Shown: positions 41,293 through 51,142, numbered from the stretch's first letter. The stretch is 64,000 nt of DNA from Brevibacterium sp. RIT 803 (GCF_016892625.1 NZ_JAFEMW010000001.1:620001-684000), one strand, 5' to 3'. The notes: generated from the letters alone by a model not told the origin. Made by a program: numbers and translations.

Positions 41293-42869
41293 CCTCCGTG
41301 GATGAGCTCCCCTGCCACCTCGGCGACGGCATCGCCGAGTGCTCCGGCATTCACGGCCCGTCGACCCGCAGCATTGTGCACCAGCACGCCGAGGCCGACG
41401 ATGTGGGCCAGTTCGCGTTCCGGGAGCGGTGGCTCATGCTGATTCTTCGCGTGGAAGGTCGCGACCAGAGCACCGATGATCCCGGCCAGCACATCCCCGG
41501 ACCCCGCGGTGGCCAGGCTGGCCGGTCCGGCCTCAGGGAGCACGCAGAACCCGTCGGGGGCGGCGATGACGGTCTGGTGTCCCTTGAGCACGACGATGCA
41601 GCCGCTGGACCGTGCGGCTCTCTGCGCCCAGCCGATGGGGTCGGCGTTGATCCGGCTCGAGGTGATGATCTCGCCGAGGAGGCGGCTGAGCAGCCGCGCC
41701 AGCTCACCGGCATGCGGAGTCAGGACCACGGGTCTCTCGGCCAGCCATGTGCCCTTAACCGATTCTGCGCGCCCGACCATGTCCAGTGCACCAGCGTCGA
41801 GGACGACGGGAACGTTCGTGTTCGCCAACGCGTCGACGCAGGCATGGACGTATTCGTCCTCCGGGTTGCCTGGGCCCATGACCACGGCGTTCATCCGGCC
41901 CGAGGCGGTGACCACCTCGGCGTGGAGGCCGATGACGTATTCGGCGACCATCTGGGATCCCAGGGACCGAACCATGCCGACCCCGCAGTTGACCGCCGAG
42001 GTGGTGGTCAGCACTCCTGCACCCGGGTACTCCTCGGACCCGGCGAGGATGCCGACGACCCCGCGGGAGTATTTGTGGCCATCCGGTTGAGGGCGGGGGA
42101 AGTCCGCGTTGAGATCATCGGTGTCGACAACCTCGGCGGTGGCCTGGTTCTCATGAAGTTCGAGGCCGATGTCGACGAGGTGGACGGTACCGGTGAATGC
42201 GGCCACGCGGGGGTCGATCAGCTCGGCCTTGAGTCCGCCGAAGGTCACAGTGTGGTCGGCGTGGATTCTGCCGTCGGAACCTGCTTCGGCCGGGGACAGA
42301 TCAGACGGGATGTCGACAGCGATGAGCGTCTGTGCGGTGGATGTGCCGGCAGAGTGCCGCCAGTCGCGGATGAGCGAGGCGATGTGCTCGGGCAGGCCGC
42401 GTCGGCCGCCGGTGCCGAGGATGCCGTCGAGGACGAGATCGGACCGGGAGAGTTCGCGCATCACATCGGCACGCGCATGTGCCCCAACCGCGGCACCAGA
42501 CTGGCCAGGCGCCTCGACGCTCGAGTCAGCGTTCACGTCCATACTCGGGAAGCCGATGACGATGGCTCCCGCCCGTCGAGCCGCGGCCAGTCCCTCATCG
42601 TGGGTGGCGTCGAAGAGTGTGACGACGGTGATGTGGGCCCCGCGCCGGGCCAGTGCCGCGGCAGCGAACAGTGCGTCTCCGGCGTTGTTGCCAGGACCGG
42701 CGAACACGCACACACGGGAGCCGAAGATCTGGCCCCGAGACTCTCGCAGCACATCGGCGCAGAAATGGGCCAAGGCGCGAGAAGCGCGAGCCATCAGGTC
42801 GACGCCCGCGTCGAGAAGGGGGCGTTCGGCCTCGACGATGACGGTGCTGGGGTAGGCGAAGACTGACAT
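41277..42869 (-). CDS. nnr: Bifunctional NAD(P)H-hydrate epimerase / ADP-dependent dehydratase
   Basis: A 530-residue two-domain repair enzyme. The N-terminal YjeF_N epimerase (about 1-235) has VCVFAGPGNNAGDALFAAAALARRG and LVLDGILGTGGRRGL. The C-terminal carbohydrate-kinase-like dehydratase (about 245-525) has VGMVRSLGSQ, VVLDAGALDMV, VVLTPHAGELARLLSRL and ATAGSGDVLAGIIGALVATF. Together they recover damaged, hydrated NADH and NADPH. ATG 42869 is chosen as the start of the fold (MSVFAYPSTVIVEAERPLL); the much longer upstream frame is not coding. A 20-bp repeat array covers its end. It lies between the M20 amidohydrolase and alr, all on the minus strand. Confidence 0.92.
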   Translation of the reverse strand: MSVFAYPSTVIVEAERPLLDAGVDLMARASRALAHFCADVLRESRGQIFGSRVCVFAGPGNNAGDALFAAAALARRGAHITVVTLFDATHDEGLAAARRAGAIVIGFPSMDVNADSSVEAPGQSGAAVGAHARADVMRELSRSDLVLDGILGTGGRRGLPEHIASLIRDWRHSAGTSTAQTLIAVDIPSDLSPAEAGSDGRIHADHTVTFGGLKAELIDPRVAAFTGTVHLVDIGLELHENQATAEVVDTDDLNADFPRPQPDGHKYSRGVVGILAGSEEYPGAGVLTTTSAVNCGVGMVRSLGSQMVAEYVIGLHAEVVTASGRMNAVVMGPGNPEDEYVHACVDALANTNVPVVLDAGALDMVGRAESVKGTWLAERPVVLTPHAGELARLLSRLLGEIITSSRINADPIGWAQRAARSSGCIVVLKGHQTVIAAPDGFCVLPEAGPASLATAGSGDVLAGIIGALVATFHAKNQHEPPLPERELAHIVGLGVLVHNAAGRRAVNAGALGDAVAEVAGELIHGGSLIE

Positions 42870-42879
42870 CAGTGCCTCC

Positions 42880-44154
42880 TCACTCCTGGGCCAGGCGGGT
42901 GAGTCTGCGTCCGGCCAGGTGAGCCAGGAACAGTGCCTGATCAGCCAGTCCCTCGTCGCTGTGACGGGCTCGGGTCGAGTGGTTGGCCTCGCGTTCCTCG
43001 ACGGGCAGGTTCGGCAGTGCCACACCGAAGTGGCCGTACGCGCCGGGAACCTGTTCGAGCACGCGGGAGAAGTCCTCGGAACCGGGGATCGGGTTCGGTC
43101 GGACGACGGCGCGGTCCGGTCCGAAGAGGTCGGCGAAGGTGTCGAGGAAGAAGTCGGCTTCGTCGTCATTGTTGATCGTCGGCGGCAGCACTCGCTCGTA
43201 GTCGACCTCGGCTTCCAGTCCGTGGGCGGCGACCAGTTCGGTGACCAGCTGCGGCAATTCGGCCTCGGCTCGTGTGGTGACCTCGTCGGAGAAGGTGCGG
43301 ATGCTGACGACGAGCTGCGCGAAGTCCGGGATGACGTTCGGAGCGGTGCCGCCGTTGAACTGGCCGACGGTGATGACCAGAGGGTCGAAGATGTCGAAGC
43401 GCCTGGTCACGTATTCCTGGAGCTGCCCCACAAGCATCGCACCGACCTGGATGGGGTCGCGACCCGTTGCCGGGCGGGAGGCGTGGGTGCCTTTGCCGCG
43501 GACGGTGATCGACATCTTCGAAAACGCTGCCATGTACGAGCCGCGTCGACAGTAGGCGACGCCGAGGTCCTGGTCTGCGGAGACGTGAATGCCGAAGGCG
43601 GCCTTCACCCTGGGACCTGCGGCATCGAGGACACCCTCGTCGATCATCTTCCCTGCCCCGTCATAGCCTTCTTCGCCGGGCTGGAACATGAAGACGACGT
43701 CTCCGGGCAGGGAGTCCCGGTCACGGTGGAGAAGTTTGAGGGCACCGACCAGGCCGGTCGTATGCAGGTCGTGGCCGCAGGCGTGCATCCGCCCGGTCGT
43801 GGCCGCGAAGTCGAAGCCTGTCGCCTCCGGCACGGGCAGGCCGTCCATGTCTCCGCGCAGCAGAACTGCGGGGACGACACCGGTCGAGTCCTCGGCGCGC
43901 TGACCACCGCGGAGGACGACGACAAGTGAGGAGAGTCCGTTGCCCGTCGTCACCTCGATGTCGAGGCCTTCGATGGCGTCGAGGACAAGTTTCTGGGTGA
44001 TGGGCAGATCAAGCCCCACCTCGGCGTTCTCATGCAGTGCCCGGCGCAGAGTGACCAATCCGTCCGCGATGTCAGCTGCGTCCTCAGCGGTGGGCAGGTG
44101 GATGTCGAGGGCGGTGGTGGTGCGGGAAGTGTCGGTGTTGGATGGAGAGCTCAT
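42880..44154 (-). CDS. M20-family amidohydrolase
   Basis: A 424-residue metal-dependent hydrolase of the M20D group (hippurate hydrolase / N-acyl-amino acid hydrolase type). Metal-binding blocks are GDMDGLPV, HACGHDLHTTGLVGAL, MFQPGEEGYDGAGKMIDEG and the C-terminal PGSEDFSRVLEQVPGAYGHFG. The central dimerisation (lid) domain has KGTHASRPATGRDPI. It removes acyl groups from amino acids or related amides; the natural substrate is not known. It is followed by nnr after ten bases, so the two are probably co-transcribed. Confidence 0.9.
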   Translation of the reverse strand: MSSPSNTDTSRTTTALDIHLPTAEDAADIADGLVTLRRALHENAEVGLDLPITQKLVLDAIEGLDIEVTTGNGLSSLVVVLRGGQRAEDSTGVVPAVLLRGDMDGLPVPEATGFDFAATTGRMHACGHDLHTTGLVGALKLLHRDRDSLPGDVVFMFQPGEEGYDGAGKMIDEGVLDAAGPRVKAAFGIHVSADQDLGVAYCRRGSYMAAFSKMSITVRGKGTHASRPATGRDPIQVGAMLVGQLQEYVTRRFDIFDPLVITVGQFNGGTAPNVIPDFAQLVVSIRTFSDEVTTRAEAELPQLVTELVAAHGLEAEVDYERVLPPTINNDDEADFFLDTFADLFGPDRAVVRPNPIPGSEDFSRVLEQVPGAYGHFGVALPNLPVEEREANHSTRARHSDEGLADQALFLAHLAGRRLTRLAQE

Positions 44155-44211
44155 AGTCTGAGTCTATTCCCGACCGCGCCGAGGTGGTGCCGAAGCCCGG
44201 AAGCCATCTGC

Positions 44212-44634
44212 CTACCCGAAATGCTCCGCATCCCATTCCACACCAGGGCTCAGCGATGGCCCTTCGCCTTCGACGATGACGAAGGTCATGGTGAGGTTCG
44301 CATCATGGGTGATGGAGAGGTGAATGTTCGTGGCGCCGATGCGGTGGAAGTGTTCAAGCACGAGCCCGCGCAGGCGGAATGAGGGCGCACCGGACCGGGC
44401 GGGGACCACCTCGGCGGATTGCCAGGGCAGCCATCCGGGGAAGCCGATCGCCTTCTTCAGAGCCTCCTTGGCGGAGAATCGCGCCGCCAAGGAGGCATCC
44501 GTCCGGCGTCTGCCGTTGCGTTTGAGCTGTTCGGCCGGGGTGAGCAGGCGATCGAGCAGTTCTGGGACGCGGTCGATGTGCTCGGCGAATCGCGGCACAT
44601 CTGCGATGTCGGTTCCGATTCCCAGAATCGCCAT
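44212..44634 (-). CDS. acpS: Holo-[acyl-carrier-protein] synthase
   Basis: A 140-residue phosphopantetheinyl transferase that activates acyl carrier protein from CoA. The magnesium-binding GIGTDIADVPRF (with Asp9) opens the protein, and the second signature ARFSAKEALKKAIG carries the glutamate. HLSITHDANLTMTFVIVE is the closing strand pair. Placement next to glmS and nnr is common in actinobacteria. It lies about 60 bp after glmS on the same strand. Confidence 0.94.
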   Translation of the reverse strand: MAILGIGTDIADVPRFAEHIDRVPELLDRLLTPAEQLKRNGRRRTDASLAARFSAKEALKKAIGFPGWLPWQSAEVVPARSGAPSFRLRGLVLEHFHRIGATNIHLSITHDANLTMTFVIVEGEGPSLSPGVEWDAEHFG

Positions 44635-44693
44635 ATCTCTCCCCTTCTCGCACGCCTCCCGCTGGGACGCGTGATCCGGTTGTCGCGGTCTGC

Positions 44694-46568
44694 TTACTCC
44701 ACGGTCACGGACTTGGCCAGGTTGCGTGGCTGATCCACGTCGAGGCCCTTGGCCGTGGCCAGTTCCATCGCGAAGATCTGCAGCGGAACCGTCGTCAGCA
44801 GGGGTGCCATGAGCGTCGTCGTCTGGGGAACGTAGATGACCTCGGAGGCGAACTCGCGGACCTCGTCATCCCCTTCCTCGGCGATGACGACGGTGTTCGC
44901 GCCGCGGGCCCGGACTTCCTGGATGTTCGAGATGACCTTGGCGTGCAGCGAATCGCGACCGCGCTTGCTGGGCACGACGATGATGACGAGCTGACCGTCG
45001 TCGATGAGTGCGATCGGGCCGTGCTTGAGCTCACCGGCGGCGAAGCCCTCGGCGTGGATGTAGGCGAGCTCCTTGAGCTTGAGCGCGCCCTCCATGGCCA
45101 CGGGGAAGCCCACATGGCGGCCCAGGAACAGCACAGAACCGACGTCCTGGTTGCGACGGGCGAGCTCGAGCACCTGCTGCTTGCCGTTGTCGAGGACGCT
45201 CTGGACCTTCTCCGGAATGGTCTGCAGCTCTTCGAGGATGGTGGTGATCTCGTCGCGGAACTTGTTGCCGCGCAGCTGCGCCAGGTAGAGGCCCAGCAGA
45301 TAGCAGGCGACAACCTGGGAGAGGAAGGCCTTCGTCGAGGCGACCGCAATCTCCGGACCGGCGTGCGTGTACAGTGCGGCGTCGGATTCGCGGGGAATGG
45401 TCGAGCCGAAGGTGTTGCAGATGGCGATGACCTTCGCGCCCTGCTGACGTGCGTGGCGCACGGCCATGGTCGTGTCCATGGTCTCTCCCGACTGGGAGAT
45501 CGCCACGACGAGGGTCTTCTCCGTCACAACAGGGTCGCGGTAGCGGAACTCGTGGGCGAGTTCGACCTCGACGGGCACGCGGCACCAGTGTTCGATGGCG
45601 TACTTGGCGACCTGGCCGGCGTAGGCCGCGGTACCGCAGGCGATGACGACGATCTTGTCGATGGTCTTGAGCACCGTCTCGTCGATGTGCATCTCATCGA
45701 GGGTGAGCTTGCCGTCGATGTCGAGACGACCCAGCAGGGTGTCCGCGACGGCCTGCGGCTGGTCGTGGATCTCCTTGTCCATGAACGAGGGGAATCCGCC
45801 CTTTTCCGCAGCAGCGGCGTCCCAGTCGACCTCGTACTGCACACCGTCGACCTCGTTGCCGTCGTTGTCGGTGATGACCACTGAGTCCGGGGTGATGGTC
45901 ACGACCTGGTCCTGACCGATCTCGACTGCGGTGCGGGTGTAGTCGATGAAGGCGGCAACATCGGAGCCGAGGAAGTTCTCTCCCTCACCCAGGCCGATGA
46001 CCAGCGGCGAGTTGCGACGTGCGGCGACGACCTGCCCGGGAGCGTCGGCGTGGACGGCCAGCAGCGTGAAGGCGCCTTCGAGCTGGGTGGCGGTCACGCG
46101 CATGGCCTTCGTCAGGTCGCCGGTCTCCTGGAAGTTCTTGGCCAACTGAGCGGCCGCAACCTCGGTGTCGGTCTCCGACTGGAATTCCACACCTTCGGCG
46201 GTGAGATCGCGCTTGAGCTGAGCGAAGTTCTCGATGATGCCGTTGTGGATCAGCGCCAGCTTTCCACCGTCGGCCACGTGCGGGTGGGCGTTGAGGTCGG
46301 TCGGTCCACCGTGGGTGGCCCACCTGGTGTGTCCGATGCCGGTCTGGGCCTTCGGCAGGGGGTTGACCTCGAGCTCGTCGGTCAGCGCCGAGAGCTTGCC
46401 CGCCTTCTTCGCGGTCTCCAGTTCACCGGCAGGAGTGACAAGGGCGACTCCCGCAGAGTCATAGCCCCGGTATTCGAGCCGTTTCAGGCCGCTGAGCACT
46501 ACATCGAGCGCCGAGTGATCAGCATTGTCAACGTCTGATTTGGATACATAACCAACGATTCCACACAT
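44694..46568 (-). CDS. glmS: Glutamine-fructose-6-phosphate aminotransferase (isomerising)
   Basis: A 624-residue enzyme that makes glucosamine 6-phosphate for peptidoglycan. Cys2, exposed after methionine removal, starts the glutaminase domain (MCGIVGYVSKSD); RRLEYRGYDSAG-like KRLEYRGYDSAGVAL and HTRWATHG are its other marks. Two SIS domains follow, with LVVAISQSGETMDT and GRHVGFPVAMEGALKLKEL. ATG 46568 is fixed by the catalytic cysteine. A -10-like TAAAAT ends seven bases upstream, so the message is probably leaderless and cannot carry a glmS ribozyme. The gene diverges from pantothenate kinase. Confidence 0.96.
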   Translation of the reverse strand: MCGIVGYVSKSDVDNADHSALDVVLSGLKRLEYRGYDSAGVALVTPAGELETAKKAGKLSALTDELEVNPLPKAQTGIGHTRWATHGGPTDLNAHPHVADGGKLALIHNGIIENFAQLKRDLTAEGVEFQSETDTEVAAAQLAKNFQETGDLTKAMRVTATQLEGAFTLLAVHADAPGQVVAARRNSPLVIGLGEGENFLGSDVAAFIDYTRTAVEIGQDQVVTITPDSVVITDNDGNEVDGVQYEVDWDAAAAEKGGFPSFMDKEIHDQPQAVADTLLGRLDIDGKLTLDEMHIDETVLKTIDKIVVIACGTAAYAGQVAKYAIEHWCRVPVEVELAHEFRYRDPVVTEKTLVVAISQSGETMDTTMAVRHARQQGAKVIAICNTFGSTIPRESDAALYTHAGPEIAVASTKAFLSQVVACYLLGLYLAQLRGNKFRDEITTILEELQTIPEKVQSVLDNGKQQVLELARRNQDVGSVLFLGRHVGFPVAMEGALKLKELAYIHAEGFAAGELKHGPIALIDDGQLVIIVVPSKRGRDSLHAKVISNIQEVRARGANTVVIAEEGDDEVREFASEVIYVPQTTTLMAPLLTTVPLQIFAMELATAKGLDVDQPRNLAKSVTVE

Positions 46569-46581
46569 GAGTGGAATTTTA
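46558..46581 (-). promoter_or_regulatory. glmS start region: -10 box and inverted repeat over the start codon
   Basis: On the minus strand TAAAAT occupies 46581-46576 and the ATG follows seven bases later. ATTCCAC (46558-46564) and GTGGAAT (46571-46577) are exact inverses flanking the start codon. The dyad could be an operator or a small 5' hairpin in the message. No clear -35 is visible. Confidence 0.45.
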
Positions 46582-46678
46582 CGCAGTCGAGTCAAATAAC
46601 GTTGCATCGACCCACTTCGGCGAGCTCAATGTCACCTCGGCGTTCAGCGGCGACATGACGCATGACACAATTGTGCCC

Positions 46679-47716
46679 ATGTCTCATGTCGATCCCGTCC
46701 TTGACCGCGCGCGACGCCTGGCCGGCCTCAATACAGGACGCAAGCCCGAGGTCGAACCGACGTCCCCATTCTGGGAGTTCGACCGCGACGTCTGGGGCAC
46801 CCTGGCCCAGGCCACTCCCCTGCCGCTGAAGCAGCGTGACATCGAACGTCTGCGCGGTCTGGGTGATCGGATCAACCTCGACGAGGTGGCTCAGGTGTAC
46901 CTGCCCCTGTCGCGGCTGCTCAACCTCTACGTCTCCGCCCGCCGTGCCAAGCACGATATGACGCGGGAGTTCTTCTCCCCGCTGCACGAGACAGGGCTCG
47001 AACCACAGGAGGCCAAGCGCACCCCTTTCGTCATCGGCGTGGCCGGGTCTGTCGCCGTCGGCAAGTCGACGACCGCTCGTGTCCTGCGTGAACTCCTGGC
47101 CCGCTGGCCCGACACCCCTCGCGTCGAGCTCATCACCACCGACGGCTTCCTCTATCCGAACGCCGAACTCGATCGCCGACGGCTCACAGGGCGCAAGGGC
47201 TTCCCTGAGTCCTACGACCGGCGCAAACTGCTGCGGTTCATCTCCGCCGTGAAGTCCGGCTCCCCCGAGGTGCGTGCCCCCGTGTACTCGCACCACACCT
47301 ATGACATCGTCCCCGGCGCCGAGGTGGTTGTCCGCTCCCCCGATGTCCTCATCGTCGAAGGCCTCAACGTCCTCCAGCCCGCCCGGCCTCGCAGCGACGG
47401 GACCCTGGGCCTGTCGATCAGCGACTACTTCGACTTCTCCGTCTATGTCGATGCCCGTTCCCGCGACATCCGACAGTGGTACATCTCCCGGTTCCTCAAG
47501 CTCAAGCACGGCGCCTTCCAGGACACCGACTCCTACTTCCACCGCTATTCGAAGCTCGACGACGACGAAGCGATCACCCTGGCCACGGAGATCTGGGATT
47601 CCATCAACTTCCCCAATCTGCGTGAGAACGTCCAACCCAGCAGGGGCCGTGCCGATCTCGTGCTCCACAAATCGGATGATCACACGATCCGCAAGGTCCA
47701 GCTGCGCAAGCTCTGA
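46679..47716 (+). CDS. coaA: Pantothenate kinase, type I
   Basis: A 345-residue bacterial type I pantothenate kinase, the first step of coenzyme A synthesis. The P-loop is [33 protein letters not shown] and [15 protein letters not shown] carry the substrate and catalytic residues, and NVLQPARP and [21 protein letters not shown] follow. The C-terminal [19 protein letters not shown] is diagnostic of CoaA. ATG 46679 is preferred because homology begins soon after it; the frame is open from 46571 but would overlap the divergent glmS start region. A distinct ribosome site is not visible. Confidence 0.94.
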   Translation: MSHVDPVLDRARRLAGLNTGRKPEVEPTSPFWEFDRDVWGTLAQATPLPLKQRDIERLRGLGDRINLDEVAQVYLPLSRLLNLYVSARRAKHDMTREFFSPLHETGLEPQEAKRTPFVIGVAGSVAVGKSTTARVLRELLARWPDTPRVELITTDGFLYPNAELDRRRLTGRKGFPESYDRRKLLRFISAVKSGSPEVRAPVYSHHTYDIVPGAEVVVRSPDVLIVEGLNVLQPARPRSDGTLGLSISDYFDFSVYVDARSRDIRQWYISRFLKLKHGAFQDTDSYFHRYSKLDDDEAITLATEIWDSINFPNLRENVQPSRGRADLVLHKSDDHTIRKVQLRKL

Positions 47717-47842
47717 ATGGTCGGCTGCTTCACGGTGGAACTTCGCCCTGAGCTGATTGAGAAATAGAACTGCAGCGTCGGGGGTTGAAACCTGTGAACG
47801 TTCGGACCTGCCCGGGAAGGGCCGGGTGAGGGAGGCGACGAG

Positions 47843-49705
47843 ATGAGTATGCAGTCAGCGCACAGGGTGATGTACACCTCGGTGTCGAGTAAGAGGACTC
47901 CGCAGACCTCGATCAAGCCGGGTACCTACCGTCGCATCGCCTCGTTCGCGACCAGGCACAAGAAGAAGCTCATCGTCTTCCTCACGCTGTCCGTCGGCAC
48001 GGCCGTCATCGGCGTTCTCAACCCCGTCCTCGCCGGTGACGTCGTCAACGCGATCACCAGTGGCGGACCCGTCGAGACCGTCATCTGGCTGGCGGTGGCA
48101 ATCGGAGGTCTGGCGATCGCGGACGCCGCGATCTCGATCTTCAACAGGTATCTCTCTTCGCAGATCGGCGAGGGTCTCATCTTCGATCTGCGCACCGCGG
48201 TCTACGACCATGTGCAGAAGATGCCGATCGCGTTCTTCAATCGCACCCGCACCGGGGCCCTGGTCTCACGTCTGAACACCGATGTCATCGGAGCCCAGCG
48301 TGCGTTCTCCAACACGTTGTCGGGCATCGTGTCGAACTTCGTCTCCCTGGTGCTGACCGTCGGCGTGATGGTCACCATCTCCTGGCAGGTCACCGTCATG
48401 TCGATCCTGCTGCTGCCGCTCTTCATCATCCCCACCAAGCTGCTCAGCGGCAAGCTTGCCTCCCTGCAGTTCCAGGCGGCAGACAACTCGGCAAGCATGT
48501 CGACGCGGATGACCGAGCGGTTCTCAGCGGGAGGGGCGACCCTGGTCAAGCTCTTCGGCAACCCCGCGACCGAGAACGAGGAGTTCTCCGACCGTGCCGC
48601 TCAGGTCCGCGATATCGGCGTCAAGGTGGCCATGCTGCAGTCGACGTTCGTGTCGTCGCTGACCCTCGTCTCCGCCCTCGCCTTGGCCCTCGTCTACGGC
48701 ATCGGCGGTGCCCAGGCGGTCGTGGGCAACCTCAACGCCGGCCAGGTCGTCACCCTCGCTCTGCTCCTGACCCGGCTCTATACGCCGCTGACCATGCTGG
48801 CCAACGCTCGACTGGACATCATGAGCGCCGTCGTCAGCTTCCAGCGCGTCTTCGAGGTCCTCGACTTAGTCCCCCTCATCAAGGAGCCCAAGGCACCGAA
48901 GTCACTGCCCTCCGGCGGTCTTGACGTGACGTTCTCCAACGTCGACTTCGCCTACCCCAGCGCCGAACAGGTCAGCCTCGCCAGCCTCGAGGACGTCTCC
49001 GTGCTCGACACCAGAGGCGGCGACGAGGTCCTGCACGCCCTGAACTTCACTATCCCGGCTGGGCATACCGTCGCCCTGGTCGGCTCCTCGGGCGCCGGGA
49101 AGTCGACGATCGCCTCGCTGCTCCCCCGTCTCTACGACGTCACCTCCGGGTCGATCACGATCGGCGGGGTCGACGTGCGCGAGCTGTCGGCCCAGACGCT
49201 GCGCAGCACCGTCGGCGTGGTCACTCAGGACGGGCATGTGTTCCACGAATCCATCCGGGCGAACCTGTCCTTGGCGAAGCCCGGGGCCACGGATGCCGAA
49301 CTGTACGAGGCCATCGACGGAGCCCAGCTCCACGATGTCATCGCCTCACTGCCCGATGGCCTCGACACGATCGTCGGTGAGCGCGGCTACAGACTCTCCG
49401 GTGGTGAGCGTCAGCGTCTGACGATCGCCCGGATGCTGTTGGCCGCCCCAGAAGTCGTCGTCCTCGATGAGGCCACCTCCGCTTTGGACTCGACGAATGA
49501 GGCGGCAGTCCAGCAAGCGCTGTCTCAGGCCATGAGCGGCCGCACCGCAATGGTCATCGCGCACAGGCTCTCCACGATCCGCCAAGCCGACACGATCCTC
49601 GTCGTCGAGGCCGGTCGCATCGTCGAGTCGGGTTCTCATGCCGAGCTGCTGGCCCTGAGCGGTCGCTACGCTGAGCTCTACGCCACTCAGTTCGCCGCGA
49701 GCTGA
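47843..49705 (+). CDS. ABC transporter, fused membrane and ATPase domains (exporter type)
   Basis: A 620-residue half-transporter that probably homodimerises. The membrane domain (about 35-330) has six spans and the segment MPIAFFNRTRTGALVSRLNTD typical of type IV exporters. The ATPase domain holds Walker A GSSGAGKSTI, the signature LSGGERQRLTIARMLL, Walker B VVVLDEATSALD and the switch histidine in AHRLSTI. An unusual insert of about 20 residues, YPSAEQVSLASLEDVSVLDT, precedes HALNFTIPAGH in the ATPase. The substrate is unknown. ATG 47843 has GGAGGCGACGAG upstream. It stands alone after coaA, and a bidirectional terminator follows. Confidence 0.92.
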   Translation: MSMQSAHRVMYTSVSSKRTPQTSIKPGTYRRIASFATRHKKKLIVFLTLSVGTAVIGVLNPVLAGDVVNAITSGGPVETVIWLAVAIGGLAIADAAISIFNRYLSSQIGEGLIFDLRTAVYDHVQKMPIAFFNRTRTGALVSRLNTDVIGAQRAFSNTLSGIVSNFVSLVLTVGVMVTISWQVTVMSILLLPLFIIPTKLLSGKLASLQFQAADNSASMSTRMTERFSAGGATLVKLFGNPATENEEFSDRAAQVRDIGVKVAMLQSTFVSSLTLVSALALALVYGIGGAQAVVGNLNAGQVVTLALLLTRLYTPLTMLANARLDIMSAVVSFQRVFEVLDLVPLIKEPKAPKSLPSGGLDVTFSNVDFAYPSAEQVSLASLEDVSVLDTRGGDEVLHALNFTIPAGHTVALVGSSGAGKSTIASLLPRLYDVTSGSITIGGVDVRELSAQTLRSTVGVVTQDGHVFHESIRANLSLAKPGATDAELYEAIDGAQLHDVIASLPDGLDTIVGERGYRLSGGERQRLTIARMLLAAPEVVVLDEATSALDSTNEAAVQQALSQAMSGRTAMVIAHRLSTIRQADTILVVEAGRIVESGSHAELLALSGRYAELYATQFAAS

Positions 49706-49738
49706 GCTGCGCCGCAGCGAACGAAGCTCGGGCACGAC

Positions 49739-49772
49739 AGAGGCCGCAGCGCTGTATGCGACTGCGGCCTCT
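49739..49772. terminator. Bidirectional terminator hairpin
   Basis: AGAGGCCGCAG (49739-49749) and CTGCGGCCTCT (49762-49772) form a perfect 11-pair stem with a 12-base loop. It lies between the convergent ABC exporter and glmM and can serve both, although neither side has a long T run. Confidence 0.8.
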
Positions 49773-49780
49773 GCTGCATC

Positions 49781-51142
49781 TCAGAATTCCTCTAGGCCCA
49801 GGGTGTCCCTCACGTTGGAGGCCAGACGTTCGGCCTGGGCCTGGGCGATGTCTTCGGTCTCCGCTTCGACCATGACGCGGATCAGGGCCTCGGTGCCAGA
49901 GGCCCGCAGCAGCACACGACCCGAGCCTTCAAGCTCGGCCTCGACGGCGTTGACTTCGGCCGTGACCTTCGGGTGGTCCACACCGTGCTTGTCGACGCCC
50001 TTGACGTTGACGAGCGCTTGGGGCAGCTGAGGGATCTCGGCAGCCAGGTCGGCCAGCGTACGCTTCGAATCGGCCATGCGCTTCATCAGGTGCAGAGCCG
50101 TCTGCACGCCGTCGCCGGTCGTGCCGTGGTCGAGCATGAGCACGTGTCCGGACTGCTCCCCTCCGAGGACGAAGCCGTCTGCCAGCATGCGTTCGAGGAC
50201 GTAGCGGTCGCCGACTGCTGTCTGGACGGTCTCAATCGAGTACTTGTCCATCGCGTGCCTGAGGCCGATGTTCGACATCACGGTCGTCACGAGCGTGTTG
50301 CCCTTCAGCTCGCCGAGTTCCTTGAGGCCGATCGCCAGAATTCCCATGAGCTGGTCACCGTTGATGACACGGCCCAGTGAGTCCACGGCCAGGCATCGGT
50401 CGGCGTCTCCGTCGAAGGCCACACCCAGATCGGACTGGGTCTCGACGACGAGACGCTGCAGCGGTTCGAGGTGAGTGGAGCCGACTCCGTCGTTGATGTT
50501 GAAGCCGTCGGGCTCGGCGGCGGAGACGATGACTTCGGCACCGGCCTGGCGCAGGGCAGCGGGCCCGACGATGGACGCGGCACCGTGAGCGCAGTCGACG
50601 ACGACCTTGAGTCCGGACAGAGGACGTGTGCCCTCAGCGTCGAGGGACCGCACGAGCTTCTCCGTGTATTCGTCGGCAGCGGCGGGGTAACGGGAAATGC
50701 GACCGACCTCGGCGCCGGTGGGACGGGTCCAGTCCTCGTCGAGGATCGCAAGGATCGAGTCCTCGACGGAGTCATCGAGCTTCGTCCCGCCTGCTGCGAA
50801 GAACTTGATTCCGTTGTCCGGCATCGGATTGTGGGAGGCGGAGATGACCACGCCGAAGGCGGCACCGGTGTCCGCTACGACGCTGGCGATGCCGGGGGTG
50901 GGCAGCATTCCCGCGTCGAGCACGTCGACGCCGGCGGAGGCGATGCCCGCGGAGATTGCAGCGGAGAGGAACTCACCGGAGACCCGAGTGTCGCGGCCGA
51001 CGACGGCGAAGGGGCGCTTGCCTTCGGGCCATCCGCGGGTCAGGACCCGCGAGCCTGCAACGGAGAGTTGGAGTGCCAGCCGGGCGGAGATGTCGCGGTT
51101 GGCAAGTCCACGGACACCGTCGGTGCCGAAGAGTCGTGTCAT
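49781..51142 (-). CDS. glmM: Phosphoglucosamine mutase
   Basis: A 453-residue alpha-D-phosphohexomutase that converts glucosamine 6-phosphate to glucosamine 1-phosphate, the step after GlmS. The phosphorylated serine is Ser103 in VVISASHNPMPDNGIKFF; the metal loop is VAFDGDADRCLAVD; LGGEQSGHVL is the sugar-binding loop and LRASGTEALIRVM the phosphate site. ATG 51142 has AAAGGA six bases upstream; a start six codons earlier lacks one. It lies directly downstream of rplM-rpsI, with a terminator between, as in many actinobacteria. Confidence 0.96.
   Translation of the reverse strand: MTRLFGTDGVRGLANRDISARLALQLSVAGSRVLTRGWPEGKRPFAVVGRDTRVSGEFLSAAISAGIASAGVDVLDAGMLPTPGIASVVADTGAAFGVVISASHNPMPDNGIKFFAAGGTKLDDSVEDSILAILDEDWTRPTGAEVGRISRYPAAADEYTEKLVRSLDAEGTRPLSGLKVVVDCAHGAASIVGPAALRQAGAEVIVSAAEPDGFNINDGVGSTHLEPLQRLVVETQSDLGVAFDGDADRCLAVDSLGRVINGDQLMGILAIGLKELGELKGNTLVTTVMSNIGLRHAMDKYSIETVQTAVGDRYVLERMLADGFVLGGEQSGHVLMLDHGTTGDGVQTALHLMKRMADSKRTLADLAAEIPQLPQALVNVKGVDKHGVDHPKVTAEVNAVEAELEGSGRVLLRASGTEALIRVMVEAETEDIAQAQAERLASNVRDTLGLEEF

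Noticed and set aside
42870..43169. N-terminal extension of the NAD(P)HX repair enzyme by 100 residues
   Set aside because: The extension overlaps the M20 amidohydrolase gene in another frame and is Pro/Ser/Arg-rich; homology begins at 42869.
44635..44693. A tRNA gene between glmS and acpS
   Set aside because: The 59-bp gap is too short and no cloverleaf or T-loop sequence is present.
46569..46678. A glmS ribozyme
   Set aside because: There is no untranslated leader: a -10-like box lies seven bases before the start codon and the ribozyme core is absent.
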